Positions 20,101 to 28,064 of a DNA stretch of 64,000 bases are shown here, piece by piece. The stretch's first letter is position 1; each line of letters starts with the position of its first letter. Origin of the DNA: UBA4742 sp963785815 (GTDB taxonomy: Bacteria > Actinomycetota > Acidimicrobiia > Acidimicrobiales > Acidimicrobilacustridaceae); NCBI GenBank assembly GCA_963785815.1, contig CAWAWN010000003.1, positions 558,001 to 622,000 on the forward strand, in the 5' to 3' direction. The position numbers and the translations under genes are program-made. A model generated the notes under the pieces. The model did no database searches and was not told the DNA's origin. It saw nothing but the letters and a program-made list of their open reading frames with translations.

Positions 20101-20799
20101 ATGGCGTCGTTCGGCCAGGTCATCGCCGAAGGGCGAGACACCGAGATCCTCGACCACGGTCCGGGCCTCGTGCTGCGCCGTCCCCGCGTGCCGCGCTCGC
20201 TGGCCGGTGAGGCCCAGGTCATGGAGTGGGTGCGAGCGCAGGGGTACCCGTGCCCGGCGGTGGTCGAGGTGGTCGACGACGGGATGATCATGGAGCGCAT
20301 CGAGGGCCGCTCGATGCTCGACGAGCTGATGGCCCACCCGTGGCGACTGCGATCCCAGGCCACCCTGCTGGCCGACCTCCACGGGTGGTTGCACCGCCTG
20401 GTCGTGCCGGTCGAGCTGCGCGGGTTGCTCCCTCAGCCGTACGGGCCGGGCCCGACCCCGCTGCACCTCGACCTGCACCCGGGCAACGTCATGCTCGGGC
20501 CCCAGGGGCCGGTGGTGATCGACTGGAGCAACGCCGCGGTCGGTCCCGGCGCCGTGGACGTGGCTGAGGCGTGGCTGCTCATGGCTGCCGCCGGCCTGCC
20601 CGGATCGGCCATCGACCGGGTCACCACCGCGGTGTTCCGACCCCTGCTGGTGCGGGCCTTCCTGCACGACACCGACCGGGCCGCCGCCGCCCAGTGGCTG
20701 CCGGCGGTGCTGGCCCGGCGTCGTCACGACCCCAACCTCAGCGAGCAGGAGCTCTCGGGCATGGCCCGGGTGGTCGATCGGGCGGTGGCCGCGGGCTGA
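20101..20799 (+). CDS. Aminoglycoside-phosphotransferase-like kinase, short
   Basis: A 232-residue member of the APH/choline-kinase-like fold. The catalytic loop LHLDLHPGNVM and the metal-binding VIDWSN are both present, along with an N-lobe lacking an obvious Gly-rich loop. It is shorter than typical antibiotic kinases (260-300), so resistance should not be assumed. Small-molecule phosphorylation is the likely activity. A divergent promoter with the lipoprotein gene is probable. It ends 14 nt before the convergent cation transporter. Confidence 0.8.
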   Translation: MASFGQVIAEGRDTEILDHGPGLVLRRPRVPRSLAGEAQVMEWVRAQGYPCPAVVEVVDDGMIMERIEGRSMLDELMAHPWRLRSQATLLADLHGWLHRLVVPVELRGLLPQPYGPGPTPLHLDLHPGNVMLGPQGPVVIDWSNAAVGPGAVDVAEAWLLMAAAGLPGSAIDRVTTAVFRPLLVRAFLHDTDRAAAAQWLPAVLARRRHDPNLSEQELSGMARVVDRAVAAG

Positions 20800-20813
20800 G
20801 CCACGGCGGCCCC

Positions 20814-21422
20814 TCAGCGGTCGCGCAGGGCGCCGACGCCCTCGGTGAGGCCGTAGAAGACGATGACGTAGGCGGCGACGGGGTCGGCCCACCACCAGCC
20901 GGCCAGGGCGTCGAGGACCAGGCCGGTGAGCACGGCGGTGGCCAGGAGGGCATCGACCAGGGTGACCTTGCCCTCGGTGCGCAGGACGGGGTTGTCGAGT
21001 GCCCGGCCCGTGCGAGCCTTGCCGGCGGCGAGCGCGAACATGACCACCGCGGTGAGGGCGGTCCAGGTGATGCCGAGCGGCGAGCTGTGGGCGTGGTGGC
21101 GGGTGACCAGGACCCAGGTGCTCTGGACCCCCAGGTAGACGGCCAGGGCGACGAAGGAGCCGCCGATCAGCTGGAGCGCGCGCCGTTGGCGGCCTTCATC
21201 GGTGCCGGCGAGCTCCCAGATGACGACCGTGGAGGCGCCGATCTCGATGAGCGAGTCGAGGCCGAACCCGCCCAGCGCCACCGAGCGGGCGCGGATGGCG
21301 GCCACGGCCAGCACGACGACGCCGACCACGTTCCAGCTCAGCGTGATGCCCTCCAGGACGAAGCCGCGTCGCCGCAGCTTCGCGGTCGCGGCCGCGGCCG
21401 GCGCCGGTGAGGAGAGGTCCAC
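20814..21422 (-). CDS. Cation transporter (CDF/TMEM163-like)
   Basis: About 202 residues with five or six membrane helices. GGFGLDSLIEIGASTVVIWEL and TEGKVTLVDALLATAVL contain the intramembrane acidic residues of the cation diffusion facilitator fold, in the short TMEM163-like form that lacks the cytoplasmic C-terminal domain. Probably a divalent-metal (zinc) exporter, by family. GTG 21422 is chosen; reading further upstream would translate the intergenic 43-bp repeat, which is probably not coding. The upstream repeat therefore sits in its promoter region. Confidence 0.75.
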   Translation of the reverse strand: MDLSSPAPAAAATAKLRRRGFVLEGITLSWNVVGVVVLAVAAIRARSVALGGFGLDSLIEIGASTVVIWELAGTDEGRQRRALQLIGGSFVALAVYLGVQSTWVLVTRHHAHSSPLGITWTALTAVVMFALAAGKARTGRALDNPVLRTEGKVTLVDALLATAVLTGLVLDALAGWWWADPVAAYVIVFYGLTEGVGALRDR

Positions 21423-21443
21423 CGTCCCATCGTCGCCGGTGCC

Positions 21444-21598
21444 CGACCGCAGTGCCAGGAAGGCGGAGGCCGCCAGGCCGGAGCCGCTGGACCGATGAGA
21501 GCCGGATGGGCGAAGCCGCACGCAGGGAGGCTCGCCGACCGCAGTGCCAGGAAGGCGGAGGCCGCCAGGCCGGAGCCGCCGGAGGGCCAGGAAGGCGG
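21444..21598. repeat. Intergenic repeat: two perfect 43-bp units
   Basis: A 43-bp segment beginning CGACCGCAGTGCCAGGAAGG is repeated exactly at 21444-21486 and 21536-21578, with a partial third piece (GGCCAGGAAGGCGG) at 21585-21598. The spacer between the full copies contains CGCAGGGAGGCTCG. On the opposite strand the block is related to the segments at 56893-56985 and 61809-61848. A 25-bp core (21468-21492) is identical, in reverse complement, to 56946-56970. It lies between divergent transporter genes. Confidence 0.85.
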
Positions 21599-21610
21599 CA
21601 CACTGAACCG

Positions 21611-22921
21611 ATGCCCAAGGTCCTGGTCGACGTGACGCCGCTGCGCCGGTCCCGCCAGTTCCGTCTCCTCTACCTCGGCCAGATCATCTCGTACCTGGGC
21701 AGCCAGATGACGGTGGTGGCGGCGCCGTACCAGATCTACGTGCTGACCCACTCGTCGCTGATGGTCGGCCTGCTGGGGCTGGCGGCGGTGGGCCCGTTGA
21801 TCGCCGGGTCGCTGGTGGGCGGTGCCCTGGCCGACGCCCACGACCGGCGCAGGTTGCTGCTGGTGGCCCAGGTGCTGTTGGGATCGGCCAGCGTCGGCCT
21901 GGCCCTCAACGCCATGCTCCCGCATCCCAAGGTGTGGCTCATCTACGTCCTGGTGGTGGCGCAGCAGGCCTTCGCCGGGCTGGACTCGCCCACCCGCAGC
22001 GCGGCCACGCCCAAGCTGGTGGGCGCCCAGTACCTGCCGGCCGCCGCCGCCCTCAACCAGCTGCTCTACCAGCTCGGCGTGGTGGTGGGCCCGGCGCTGG
22101 GCGGCCTGCTCATCGCCAAGGTCAGCCTGGCCTCGGCCTACTGGGTCGACGCCGTCAGCTTCGGGGTGGCCATCGCCTTCCTGCTGGCCATGAGGCCGAT
22201 GCGTCCCGACGGCGGCGGCACCCGGGCCAGCGCCGCGTCGGTCATGGAGGGGTTGCGGTTCCTCAAGGGTCGCCAGGCGTTGCAGGGCACGTTCGTGATC
22301 GACATCAACGCCATGGTGTTCGGCATGCCCCGGGCGCTGTTCCCGGCCATCGGCACCGCGCTCGGAGGTCCCGCCGTGGTCGGGCTGCTCTACGCCGCCC
22401 CCGGTGTCGGGGCCCTGGTGGGGGCGGCCACGTCCGGCTGGGTGGGACGAGTCGACCGCCAGGGCCGCGCCACCGTCATCGCCGTCATCGCCTGGGGTGG
22501 GGCCATCGCCGCCTTCGGCTTCAGCCACTGGTTGCCGCTGGCGCTGGCCATGTTGGCCCTGGCCGGGGCGGCGGATGTCATCTCCGCGGTGTTCCGCAAC
22601 ACCATCCTCCAGCTCAGCGTGCCCGACCGGTTGCGGGGTCGGCTCTCGTCGGTGCACATCGCCGTGGTCACCGGCGGGCCGCGGTTGGGTGACTTCGAGT
22701 CCGGGGTGGTGGCGGCGCTGACCACCCCGGAGTTCGCGGTGGTCTCCGGGGGCGTGGCTTGCATCGTGGGGGCCGTCGTGATCGCCCGGCTCATGCCCCA
22801 GCTCACCGGGTGGCGCCTGACCGAGCACGGCGACGGCGAGGGGCTCGAACCGATCGAGATCGAGTACGGCGGTCCCATGGACTACGAGGCCGAGATCGTC
22901 TCCGATCCCGACGACGCCTGA
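21611..22921 (+). CDS. MFS transporter (EntS-like)
   Basis: A 436-residue, 12-helix carrier. MPKVLVDVTPLRRSRQFRLLYLGQIISYLG starts the N-half. GGALADAHDRRRLLLVAQ is the MFS motif A between helices 2 and 3, and DSPTRSAATPKLV lies in the middle. The arrangement matches the DHA3/EntS drug or siderophore exporter group, but no siderophore genes are nearby. The terminal tail is acidic and hydrophilic (IEIEYGGPMDYEAEIVSD). The ATG at 21611 lies only 33 bp from the 43-bp repeat unit. A palindromic repeat follows the stop. Confidence 0.9.
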   Translation: MPKVLVDVTPLRRSRQFRLLYLGQIISYLGSQMTVVAAPYQIYVLTHSSLMVGLLGLAAVGPLIAGSLVGGALADAHDRRRLLLVAQVLLGSASVGLALNAMLPHPKVWLIYVLVVAQQAFAGLDSPTRSAATPKLVGAQYLPAAAALNQLLYQLGVVVGPALGGLLIAKVSLASAYWVDAVSFGVAIAFLLAMRPMRPDGGGTRASAASVMEGLRFLKGRQALQGTFVIDINAMVFGMPRALFPAIGTALGGPAVVGLLYAAPGVGALVGAATSGWVGRVDRQGRATVIAVIAWGGAIAAFGFSHWLPLALAMLALAGAADVISAVFRNTILQLSVPDRLRGRLSSVHIAVVTGGPRLGDFESGVVAALTTPEFAVVSGGVACIVGAVVIARLMPQLTGWRLTEHGDGEGLEPIEIEYGGPMDYEAEIVSDPDDA

Positions 22922-22940
22922 TCCCCACCGCCGCCCGCGC

Positions 22941-22987
22941 AACCTGTCAGGCCTGCGGACCGAGGGAGCTCGCTGAGCTGACAGGTT
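22941..22987. repeat. 47-bp palindromic repeat, copy 1
   Basis: Perfect 10-bp arms AACCTGTCAG and CTGACAGGTT enclose 27 nt that include CTGCG at repeat positions 13-17 and CGCT at 31-34. It lies 19 nt past the stop of the MFS gene and before a same-strand hydrolase, so it could act as a terminator hairpin. Two other 47-bp copies lie at 31743-31789 and 46734-46780. Confidence 0.85.
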
Positions 22988-23038
22988 CGGTGGTGGCACC
23001 CGTAGGCTTGGACGGGTCGACCGTGCTGGAGGAGGTAC

Positions 23039-23929
23039 ATGCCGCCGGACCTCGCTGATGACCTGGCCCGCACGGCGCGCCTGGCCGATGGCCGGGTGCT
23101 CGGGTATGCCAACCTGGGCCGCTCCGACGGGGTGCCGCTCATCTGGTTCCACGGCACACCGAGCTCGCGCCTGGAGGCCATCTGGCTGGATCGGGCGGCC
23201 GAGGTGGCCGGCTGGTGGCTGGTGGCCTTCGACCGGCCCGGCCACGGCCTGTCCAGCCCGCACCCGGGCGCGGCGCTGTCGGACATCGCGGCGGACGTGG
23301 CCGCCCTGGCCGACCACCTCGAGCTCGACGAGTTCGGTGTCGTGGGCTACAGCGGTGGCGCGGCGGCCGCCCTGGCCACCGCCGCCGTGCTCGGGTCTCG
23401 GGTGGGCATCGTCGGGCTGGTGAGCCCCTGGGGACCACCGGACCGGCCCGGCGCCTACGACGACGTGGCCTGGTCCGAGCGGTTGTCGGACCGGGTGGCG
23501 GGGCGCTACCCGATCGTCACGCAGGGCCTGTTCGCGGGCCTGGCGTTGGTGCTCAGGCTGGCGCCGGGGGCCATGGCCCGGGTGTTGGCTCGACGCCTGG
23601 AGGGAGCCGGATGGACCGACGATCGCGCCGGTTCGCTGGCCCCCGAGACGCTGGGACCCATCCGCGAGAGCCTGCGCCAGGGGGGTGCGGGCCCGGCCCA
23701 GGACCTGCACCAGATCGTGGTGCCGTGGGGGTTCGACCTGGCGTCGGTGCGCTGTCCCGTGCGCGTCTGGCACGGCGACCAGGATCCAGAGATCCCGCTG
23801 CACCACGGTCGCTACCTGGCCGGCGCGGTGCCCGACGGCCGTCTCGAGGTCGTGGCCGGCGGTGACCACCTGGCCCTGTTCGCCCACGGCGACGAGATCC
23901 TGACCGACCTGGCCGCCGCCTGGGGCTGA
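23039..23929 (+). CDS. Alpha/beta-hydrolase
   Basis: 296 residues, with a strong GGAGGAGGT site immediately before the ATG. The fold is clear: LIWFHGTPSSRLE oxyanion loop, AFDRPGHGLSSPHPG, GYSGGAAAALATA nucleophile elbow, WHGDQDPEIPLHHG acid and a terminal GGDHLALF histidine. The WFHGTPSSR pattern is common in actinobacterial hydrolases related to proline iminopeptidases, whose substrate is often unknown. It has no signal peptide. Its stop codon lies inside a hairpin shared with the convergent wax-ester synthase. Confidence 0.87.
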   Translation: MPPDLADDLARTARLADGRVLGYANLGRSDGVPLIWFHGTPSSRLEAIWLDRAAEVAGWWLVAFDRPGHGLSSPHPGAALSDIAADVAALADHLELDEFGVVGYSGGAAAALATAAVLGSRVGIVGLVSPWGPPDRPGAYDDVAWSERLSDRVAGRYPIVTQGLFAGLALVLRLAPGAMARVLARRLEGAGWTDDRAGSLAPETLGPIRESLRQGGAGPAQDLHQIVVPWGFDLASVRCPVRVWHGDQDPEIPLHHGRYLAGAVPDGRLEVVAGGDHLALFAHGDEILTDLAAAWG

Positions 23930-23954
23930 TCCGGCTGATCAGTCCGATCAGCCC
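23923..23954. terminator. Bidirectional hairpin overlapping two stop codons
   Basis: GGGCTGATC and GATCAGCCC form a perfect 9-bp stem whose loop contains the self-complementary CTGATCAG. The stem includes the TGA of the hydrolase and the stop region of the convergent wax-ester synthase, so one structure can end both transcripts. Confidence 0.6.
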
Positions 23955-25450
23955 AGGGCGACGATCTCGTCGAAGCCCTGGCGCATGCAGTGCATGAACA
24001 GGTCGGGGTGGTCGACGGCCCGGGGGTCGGTGTTCACCCCGACGTCGAGGTCGTCGACGTAGCTGAGCACGGTGATGTTGGCGGCCGCGCCGGTCATCGG
24101 GCCGAAGGCGATCTGGCGCTCGAGGCGGGCGCCGATCAGGTAGACGGGCACGGGCGGCCCGGGCACGTTGCTGGTCACGAAGTCGATGCCCTTGAGCATC
24201 GAGCCGAACAGGCCGGTGCTGGCCGTGGCCGGCAGCCGGTTGATGATCCCGGCCAGCGCGTCGGACAGGCCCAGCCCGGGCTCGCGCCGCTGGGCGGCCA
24301 TGAGCTCGCGCCCGGCGTTCATGCGCGCCAGCGGGTCGAGGATCCCGACGGGCACCGCGAAGCGCGCCGGGGCGAACTGGTTCCCGGCCACGATGGCGGT
24401 GTCGGCCCGGCGGATGTTGATGGGCATGGTCATGCGCAGCCGCTCGACGGGCGCGCCCAGCTCGCGGTGGTAGCGCCCGAGGCCCCCGGTGACCCCAGCC
24501 ACGAAGGCGTCGTTCAGTTTGCCGCCCACCAGTTTGGAGGCCCGCTTCAAGGGCGCGATCGGCACCCGCAGGGCATCGAAGTGCACGCTCAGCGACCGAC
24601 CGGTCATGACCGGGCTGAGCGGCGCCGTGGCGGGCCTGACCATCCGGACCACCGAGCCGGCCGTGGCCAGCGCCTGGGTGCCGATCCCCAACGGGTCGGA
24701 GGTGATCCGGCCCGCCTGGGCCGCGGCCGAGCCGGCCAGATGCCCGACGGCGCTGGCGCTGTGGCGGCCCTGGTAGGCCAGGGCGTCGACCACGCGGGCC
24801 GGCTCGCTGCGGGGGCGGGCCACGGGGGCATCGGGCAGCTCGTCGGCGGGGACGTCGGGCTCGAGGTCGAGCAGCTCCATCAGCAGCTTGACGCCGCCGA
24901 CCCCGTCGGTGATCGAGTGGTGGATCTTGGTGATCAGGGCGCTGCGGCCGCCCTCCAGGCCGTCCACCACCACGAACTCCCACAGCGGCCGGGCCCGGTC
25001 GAACCCCTGCATGGCCGTCGGCTCGGCGATGTCGAACACGTGGCGCAGGTTCCCGGGCGCGTCACGGTCGCCGATGCGGGTGAAGCGCAGGTGGTAGTCG
25101 AGGTCGAAGTTGGGGTCGACGTCCCAGCGGGGCGGCGCCAGCGAGAACGTGTGGCCCTGGACGCGCTGGCGCAGCCGGGGGACCACCCGGCTGACCCGGT
25201 CGAGCCGCAGGCGCAGCCGGGCGTGGTCGAGCGGGGCGTCGAACACCATCACCGTGGTGATGGTGCTGCGCAGCAGCGGGTCCTTCTCGATGGTCCACAT
25301 GAGGGCGTCGGCCGCGCTCATGCGGCTCTCGAACTCGACCTCGTCCACGTAGCCGTGACCCCTGCGGTCGGGCCCGGGATCGGGATCACCGTCGACCTCG
25401 TCGTGGGGTACGTCGTCCATCACGTCGACCATCGCGTCGAGGGTACCCAT
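23948..25450 (-). CDS. Wax ester synthase/diacylglycerol acyltransferase (WS/DGAT)
   Basis: About 500 residues. The acyltransferase motif HHSITDG is at residues 177-183, with PLWEFVVVDGLEGGRSAL before it. The C-terminal half has MTMPINIRRADTAIVAGNQF and the family block TSNVPGPPVPVYL. The enzyme joins an acyl-CoA to diacylglycerol or a fatty alcohol, making storage lipid at the membrane surface. The N-terminal ~40 residues are acidic and variable. ATG 25450 is used; ATGs at 25432 and 25420 are also possible. It is divergent from an SDR-MaoC pair, pointing to a local lipid-storage and acyl-CoA theme. Confidence 0.92.
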   Translation of the reverse strand: MGTLDAMVDVMDDVPHDEVDGDPDPGPDRRGHGYVDEVEFESRMSAADALMWTIEKDPLLRSTITTVMVFDAPLDHARLRLRLDRVSRVVPRLRQRVQGHTFSLAPPRWDVDPNFDLDYHLRFTRIGDRDAPGNLRHVFDIAEPTAMQGFDRARPLWEFVVVDGLEGGRSALITKIHHSITDGVGGVKLLMELLDLEPDVPADELPDAPVARPRSEPARVVDALAYQGRHSASAVGHLAGSAAAQAGRITSDPLGIGTQALATAGSVVRMVRPATAPLSPVMTGRSLSVHFDALRVPIAPLKRASKLVGGKLNDAFVAGVTGGLGRYHRELGAPVERLRMTMPINIRRADTAIVAGNQFAPARFAVPVGILDPLARMNAGRELMAAQRREPGLGLSDALAGIINRLPATASTGLFGSMLKGIDFVTSNVPGPPVPVYLIGARLERQIAFGPMTGAAANITVLSYVDDLDVGVNTDPRAVDHPDLFMHCMRQGFDEIVALG

Positions 25451-25564
25451 CCTGGTCCGGTCGGGGCTGGCCCATCGAGTGGACGACCACCCCGGTGGAG
25501 GTGACAAGATCGACCCGTTCGTTCGGGTTCGATCCGCGCGGGTCGACGAGTGTGGGGGTAGCAG

Positions 25565-26471
25565 ATGGTCGGACTGTGCGAGGGACGCGTGTGCATCGTC
25601 ACCGGCGCCGGTCGGGGGATCGGTCGCGAGCACTCGCTCATGCTGGCCGGACAGGGCGCCAAGGTGGTGGTCAACGACCTGGGCGGCACCATGGACGGCG
25701 AGGGCCACGCGGAGGGCCCGGCCCACGACGTGGTGGCCGAGATCGAGGCCATGGGCGGCCAGGCCGTGGCCAACACCGACGACATCTCCAACTGGGACGG
25801 GGCCGAGAAGCTGGTGGCGCAGGCCATCGACGCCTTCGGGCGCCTCGACGTGCTGGTCAACAACGCCGGCATCCTGCGCGACCGCATGCTGACCAACATG
25901 ACCGAGGCCGAGTGGGACGCGGTCATCAAGGTGCACCTCAAGGGCACCGCCGGGCCGTCGCACTTCGCCGCGGCCCACTGGCGGGAGCGGTCCAAGGCCG
26001 GCGACGCGGTCGACGGGCGCATCATCAACACCAGCTCGCCGTCGGGCATCTACGGCAACGTGGGCCAGACCAACTACGGCGCGGCCAAGGCCGGCATCGC
26101 CGCCTTCACCATCATCGCCTCCATGGAGCTGGCCCGCTACGGCGTCACCGTCAACGCCATCGCCCCGGCGGCCATCACCCGCATGACCGAGAACCTGGGC
26201 ATGGGCCAGGCCTCCGACGAGGTCCGCGAGCAGATGGGTCCGCAGTGGATCGCCCCCATCATCACCTGGCTGGCCAGCCCCGAATCCGCCGGCGTGACCG
26301 GACAGCGTCTTCGACGTGAGCGGCCAGGCCCTGTCGGTGAGCGAGGGCTGGCACCGCGGCCCCACGGTCACCCCGACGCTCGATCCCACCCTGATGGGCC
26401 CGTTGGTCGAACAGCTCATGGCCGAGGCCCGACCCAACGCCGACATGTCCGGCCGAGACCAGAAGAACTGA
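25565..26471 (+). CDS. SDR family oxidoreductase, apparent frameshift near C-terminus
   Basis: Roughly 301 residues when corrected. VTGAGRGIGREHSLML is the cofactor site, NNAGILRDRM the NNAG motif, SSPSGIYGNVGQTNYGAAKAG contains the serine, tyrosine and lysine. It resembles the dehydrogenase unit of peroxisomal multifunctional enzyme type 2 (3-hydroxyacyl-CoA dehydrogenase). At 26300-26303 the sequence ACCGGACAGC breaks the frame. Without the extra A it reads TGSVFDVSGQALSVSEGW and ends ARPNADMSGRDQKN. The downstream MaoC starts 9 nt later, as in (R)-specific beta-oxidation modules. Confidence 0.85.
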
Positions 26472-26480
26472 GGAGCGAAC

Positions 26481-27335
26481 ATGCCCATCAACCCTGACGC
26501 CGTCGGCTCCAAGGGCGAGCCCGGTGAGCGCTCGTGGAGCTCGAAGGACGCCCTGCTCTACGCCCTGGGGGTGGGCTGCGGCGCCGAGGACCCCTTCGCC
26601 GAGTTGGAGTTCACCACCGAGAACACGGCCGACACACCCCAACAGGTGCTGCCCACCATGGCCGTAGTCCTCGACGGCCCCGGCCACGCCGCACTGGCCA
26701 ACATCGGCTCGTTCAACCCGGCCATGCTCGTGCACGGCGAGCAGGCCATCGAGCTTTTCAGCCCCATCCCGGTGTCCGGCACCGTGTCGGCGGTGGGCGA
26801 GGTCGTCGGCGTCTACGACAAGGGCAAGGGGGCGGTGGTCGCGCTCGAGACCATCTCCACCGACGTGGCCACCGGCCAACCGCTGTTCAAGACCAGGTCG
26901 TCCATGTTCATCCGCGGCGAAGGGGGATGGGGTGGCGACCGCGGCCCGTCGGGTCCCCAGAACGTGGCTCCCGAGCGCGACCCCGATCACGTGGTCACCT
27001 ATCCGACCCGCACCGACCAGGCCCTCATCTACCGGCTGTCGGGCGACCGCAACCCGTTGCACTCCGACCCGTCGTTCGCGGCCATGGGCGGCTTCGACAA
27101 GCCCATCCTCCACGGCCTGTGCACCTACGGCTTCACCGGTCGGGCCCTGCTGCACTCGCTGTGCGGCGGCGATCCCGCCCGCTTCAAGTCGATGGCCGGG
27201 CGCTTCTCGTCGCCGGTCATGCCCGGCGAAGCCCTCACGGTGAAGATGTGGGTGGACGGCAACCAGGCCGTCTTCCAGACCGCGGGTGGCGACGGGCGCA
27301 CCGTGCTCGACGCCGGTCTGGTCACCTTCGCCTGA
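26481..27335 (+). CDS. MaoC-like enoyl-CoA hydratase (hydratase 2 type)
   Basis: 284 residues with a double hot-dog fold. The C-terminal domain carries the hydratase-2 signature: IYRLSGDRNPLHSDPSFAA with the Asp/His pair, followed by KPILHGLCTYGF. The N-terminal half is the degenerate partner domain. These enzymes hydrate trans-2-enoyl-CoA to (R)-3-hydroxyacyl-CoA. GAGGAGCGAAC precedes the ATG. Directly downstream of an SDR of the MFE-2 type, it completes a two-step beta-oxidation module whose substrate could be steroid side-chain or branched acyl-CoA (inference). Confidence 0.92.
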   Translation: MPINPDAVGSKGEPGERSWSSKDALLYALGVGCGAEDPFAELEFTTENTADTPQQVLPTMAVVLDGPGHAALANIGSFNPAMLVHGEQAIELFSPIPVSGTVSAVGEVVGVYDKGKGAVVALETISTDVATGQPLFKTRSSMFIRGEGGWGGDRGPSGPQNVAPERDPDHVVTYPTRTDQALIYRLSGDRNPLHSDPSFAAMGGFDKPILHGLCTYGFTGRALLHSLCGGDPARFKSMAGRFSSPVMPGEALTVKMWVDGNQAVFQTAGGDGRTVLDAGLVTFA

Positions 27336-27364
27336 CGACTGGCAACCGACGAACGGGGTTGAAC

Positions 27365-27907
27365 ATGGATGTGCGACGAGTGGTGACCGGGCACGACGCG
27401 GCCGGCAAAGCGGTCTTCGTCGGAGACGAGCAGGTCGCGCCGGTGACGCTGGGTCTGCTGCCCGGCACCGAGTTCCACCAGTTGTGGGGCGGTGACCAGA
27501 CGGCGTCGTTCCCCGACGCCGGCGAGCAGCCCTCGGCCGCGGGCTACTTCCCGCCGGCGGACGGGTTCCGGTTCGGGTTCTTCACCATCCCGCCCGACGC
27601 CGAGGGCGGGATGCCCCCCGACCTCGACATCGCAGCCGCGCTGGCCGAGTTCGACCAGAAGCTCCCGGGGATGTCCGCCTACCTCGAGCCGGACGAGCCG
27701 GGCATGCACACCACTGCCACCATCGACTACGGCGTCGTGCTCTCCGGCCACGCCACCCTCGAGCTGGACGACGGCGCCACCGTGGTGCTCGACCCGGGCG
27801 ACACCTACATCCAGAACGGCACCCGGCACCGCTGGTCGAACCAGGGGGACGAACCGTCGGTGCTCGCCATCGCCCTCATCGGTGCGAACCACACCGAGGT
27901 CCCCTGA
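27365..27907 (+). CDS. Cupin-domain protein
   Basis: A 180-residue protein with a conserved C-terminal cupin: DEPGMHTTATIDYGVVLSGHATLELDDG, then VLDPGDTYIQNGTRHRWSN with the metal-ligand histidines. The N-terminal part (VTLGLLPGTEFHQLWGGD) is a second weak beta domain. Such single-domain actinobacterial cupins are often annotated as hydroxylaromatic-type or simply cupin proteins; the reaction is unknown. It begins 29 nt after the MaoC stop, so it may belong to that operon. Confidence 0.8.
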   Translation: MDVRRVVTGHDAAGKAVFVGDEQVAPVTLGLLPGTEFHQLWGGDQTASFPDAGEQPSAAGYFPPADGFRFGFFTIPPDAEGGMPPDLDIAAALAEFDQKLPGMSAYLEPDEPGMHTTATIDYGVVLSGHATLELDDGATVVLDPGDTYIQNGTRHRWSNQGDEPSVLAIALIGANHTEVP

Positions 27908-27971
27908 CCGCCGTCGGCTGCCCACGGTCGGGATGCCCCGGGCGAAGGGCCCCAGATCGTAGGCTCGGGCG

Positions 27972-28049
27972 GTGAGCATCCTGACCGCCTTCGCCTCATC
28001 CATCGCCACCACGGCCAAGAACCTGCTGGCCCTCCTCCGACGGCGCTGA
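27972..28049 (+). CDS. Tiny cationic amphipathic ORF (speculative)
   Basis: A 25-codon GTG frame, reading MSILTAFASSIATTAKNLLA and ending LLRRR, lies between the cupin and the convergent nucS stop. It has a hydrophobic/Ser-Thr face and a C-terminal triple arginine. No clear ribosome site is visible. It may be chance. Confidence 0.2.
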   Translation: MSILTAFASSIATTAKNLLALLRRR

Positions 28050-28064
28050 GCGCCTAGTGCCGCA

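Noticed and set aside
20101..20799. Antibiotic-resistance aminoglycoside phosphotransferase
   Set aside because: It has the kinase fold but is short and lies in a housekeeping context; nothing shows aminoglycoside specificity.
26295..26310. Programmed frameshift in the SDR
   Set aside because: No slippery heptamer or downstream structure is evident. Removing one A restores a normal SDR end, and three other genes show the same kind of error.
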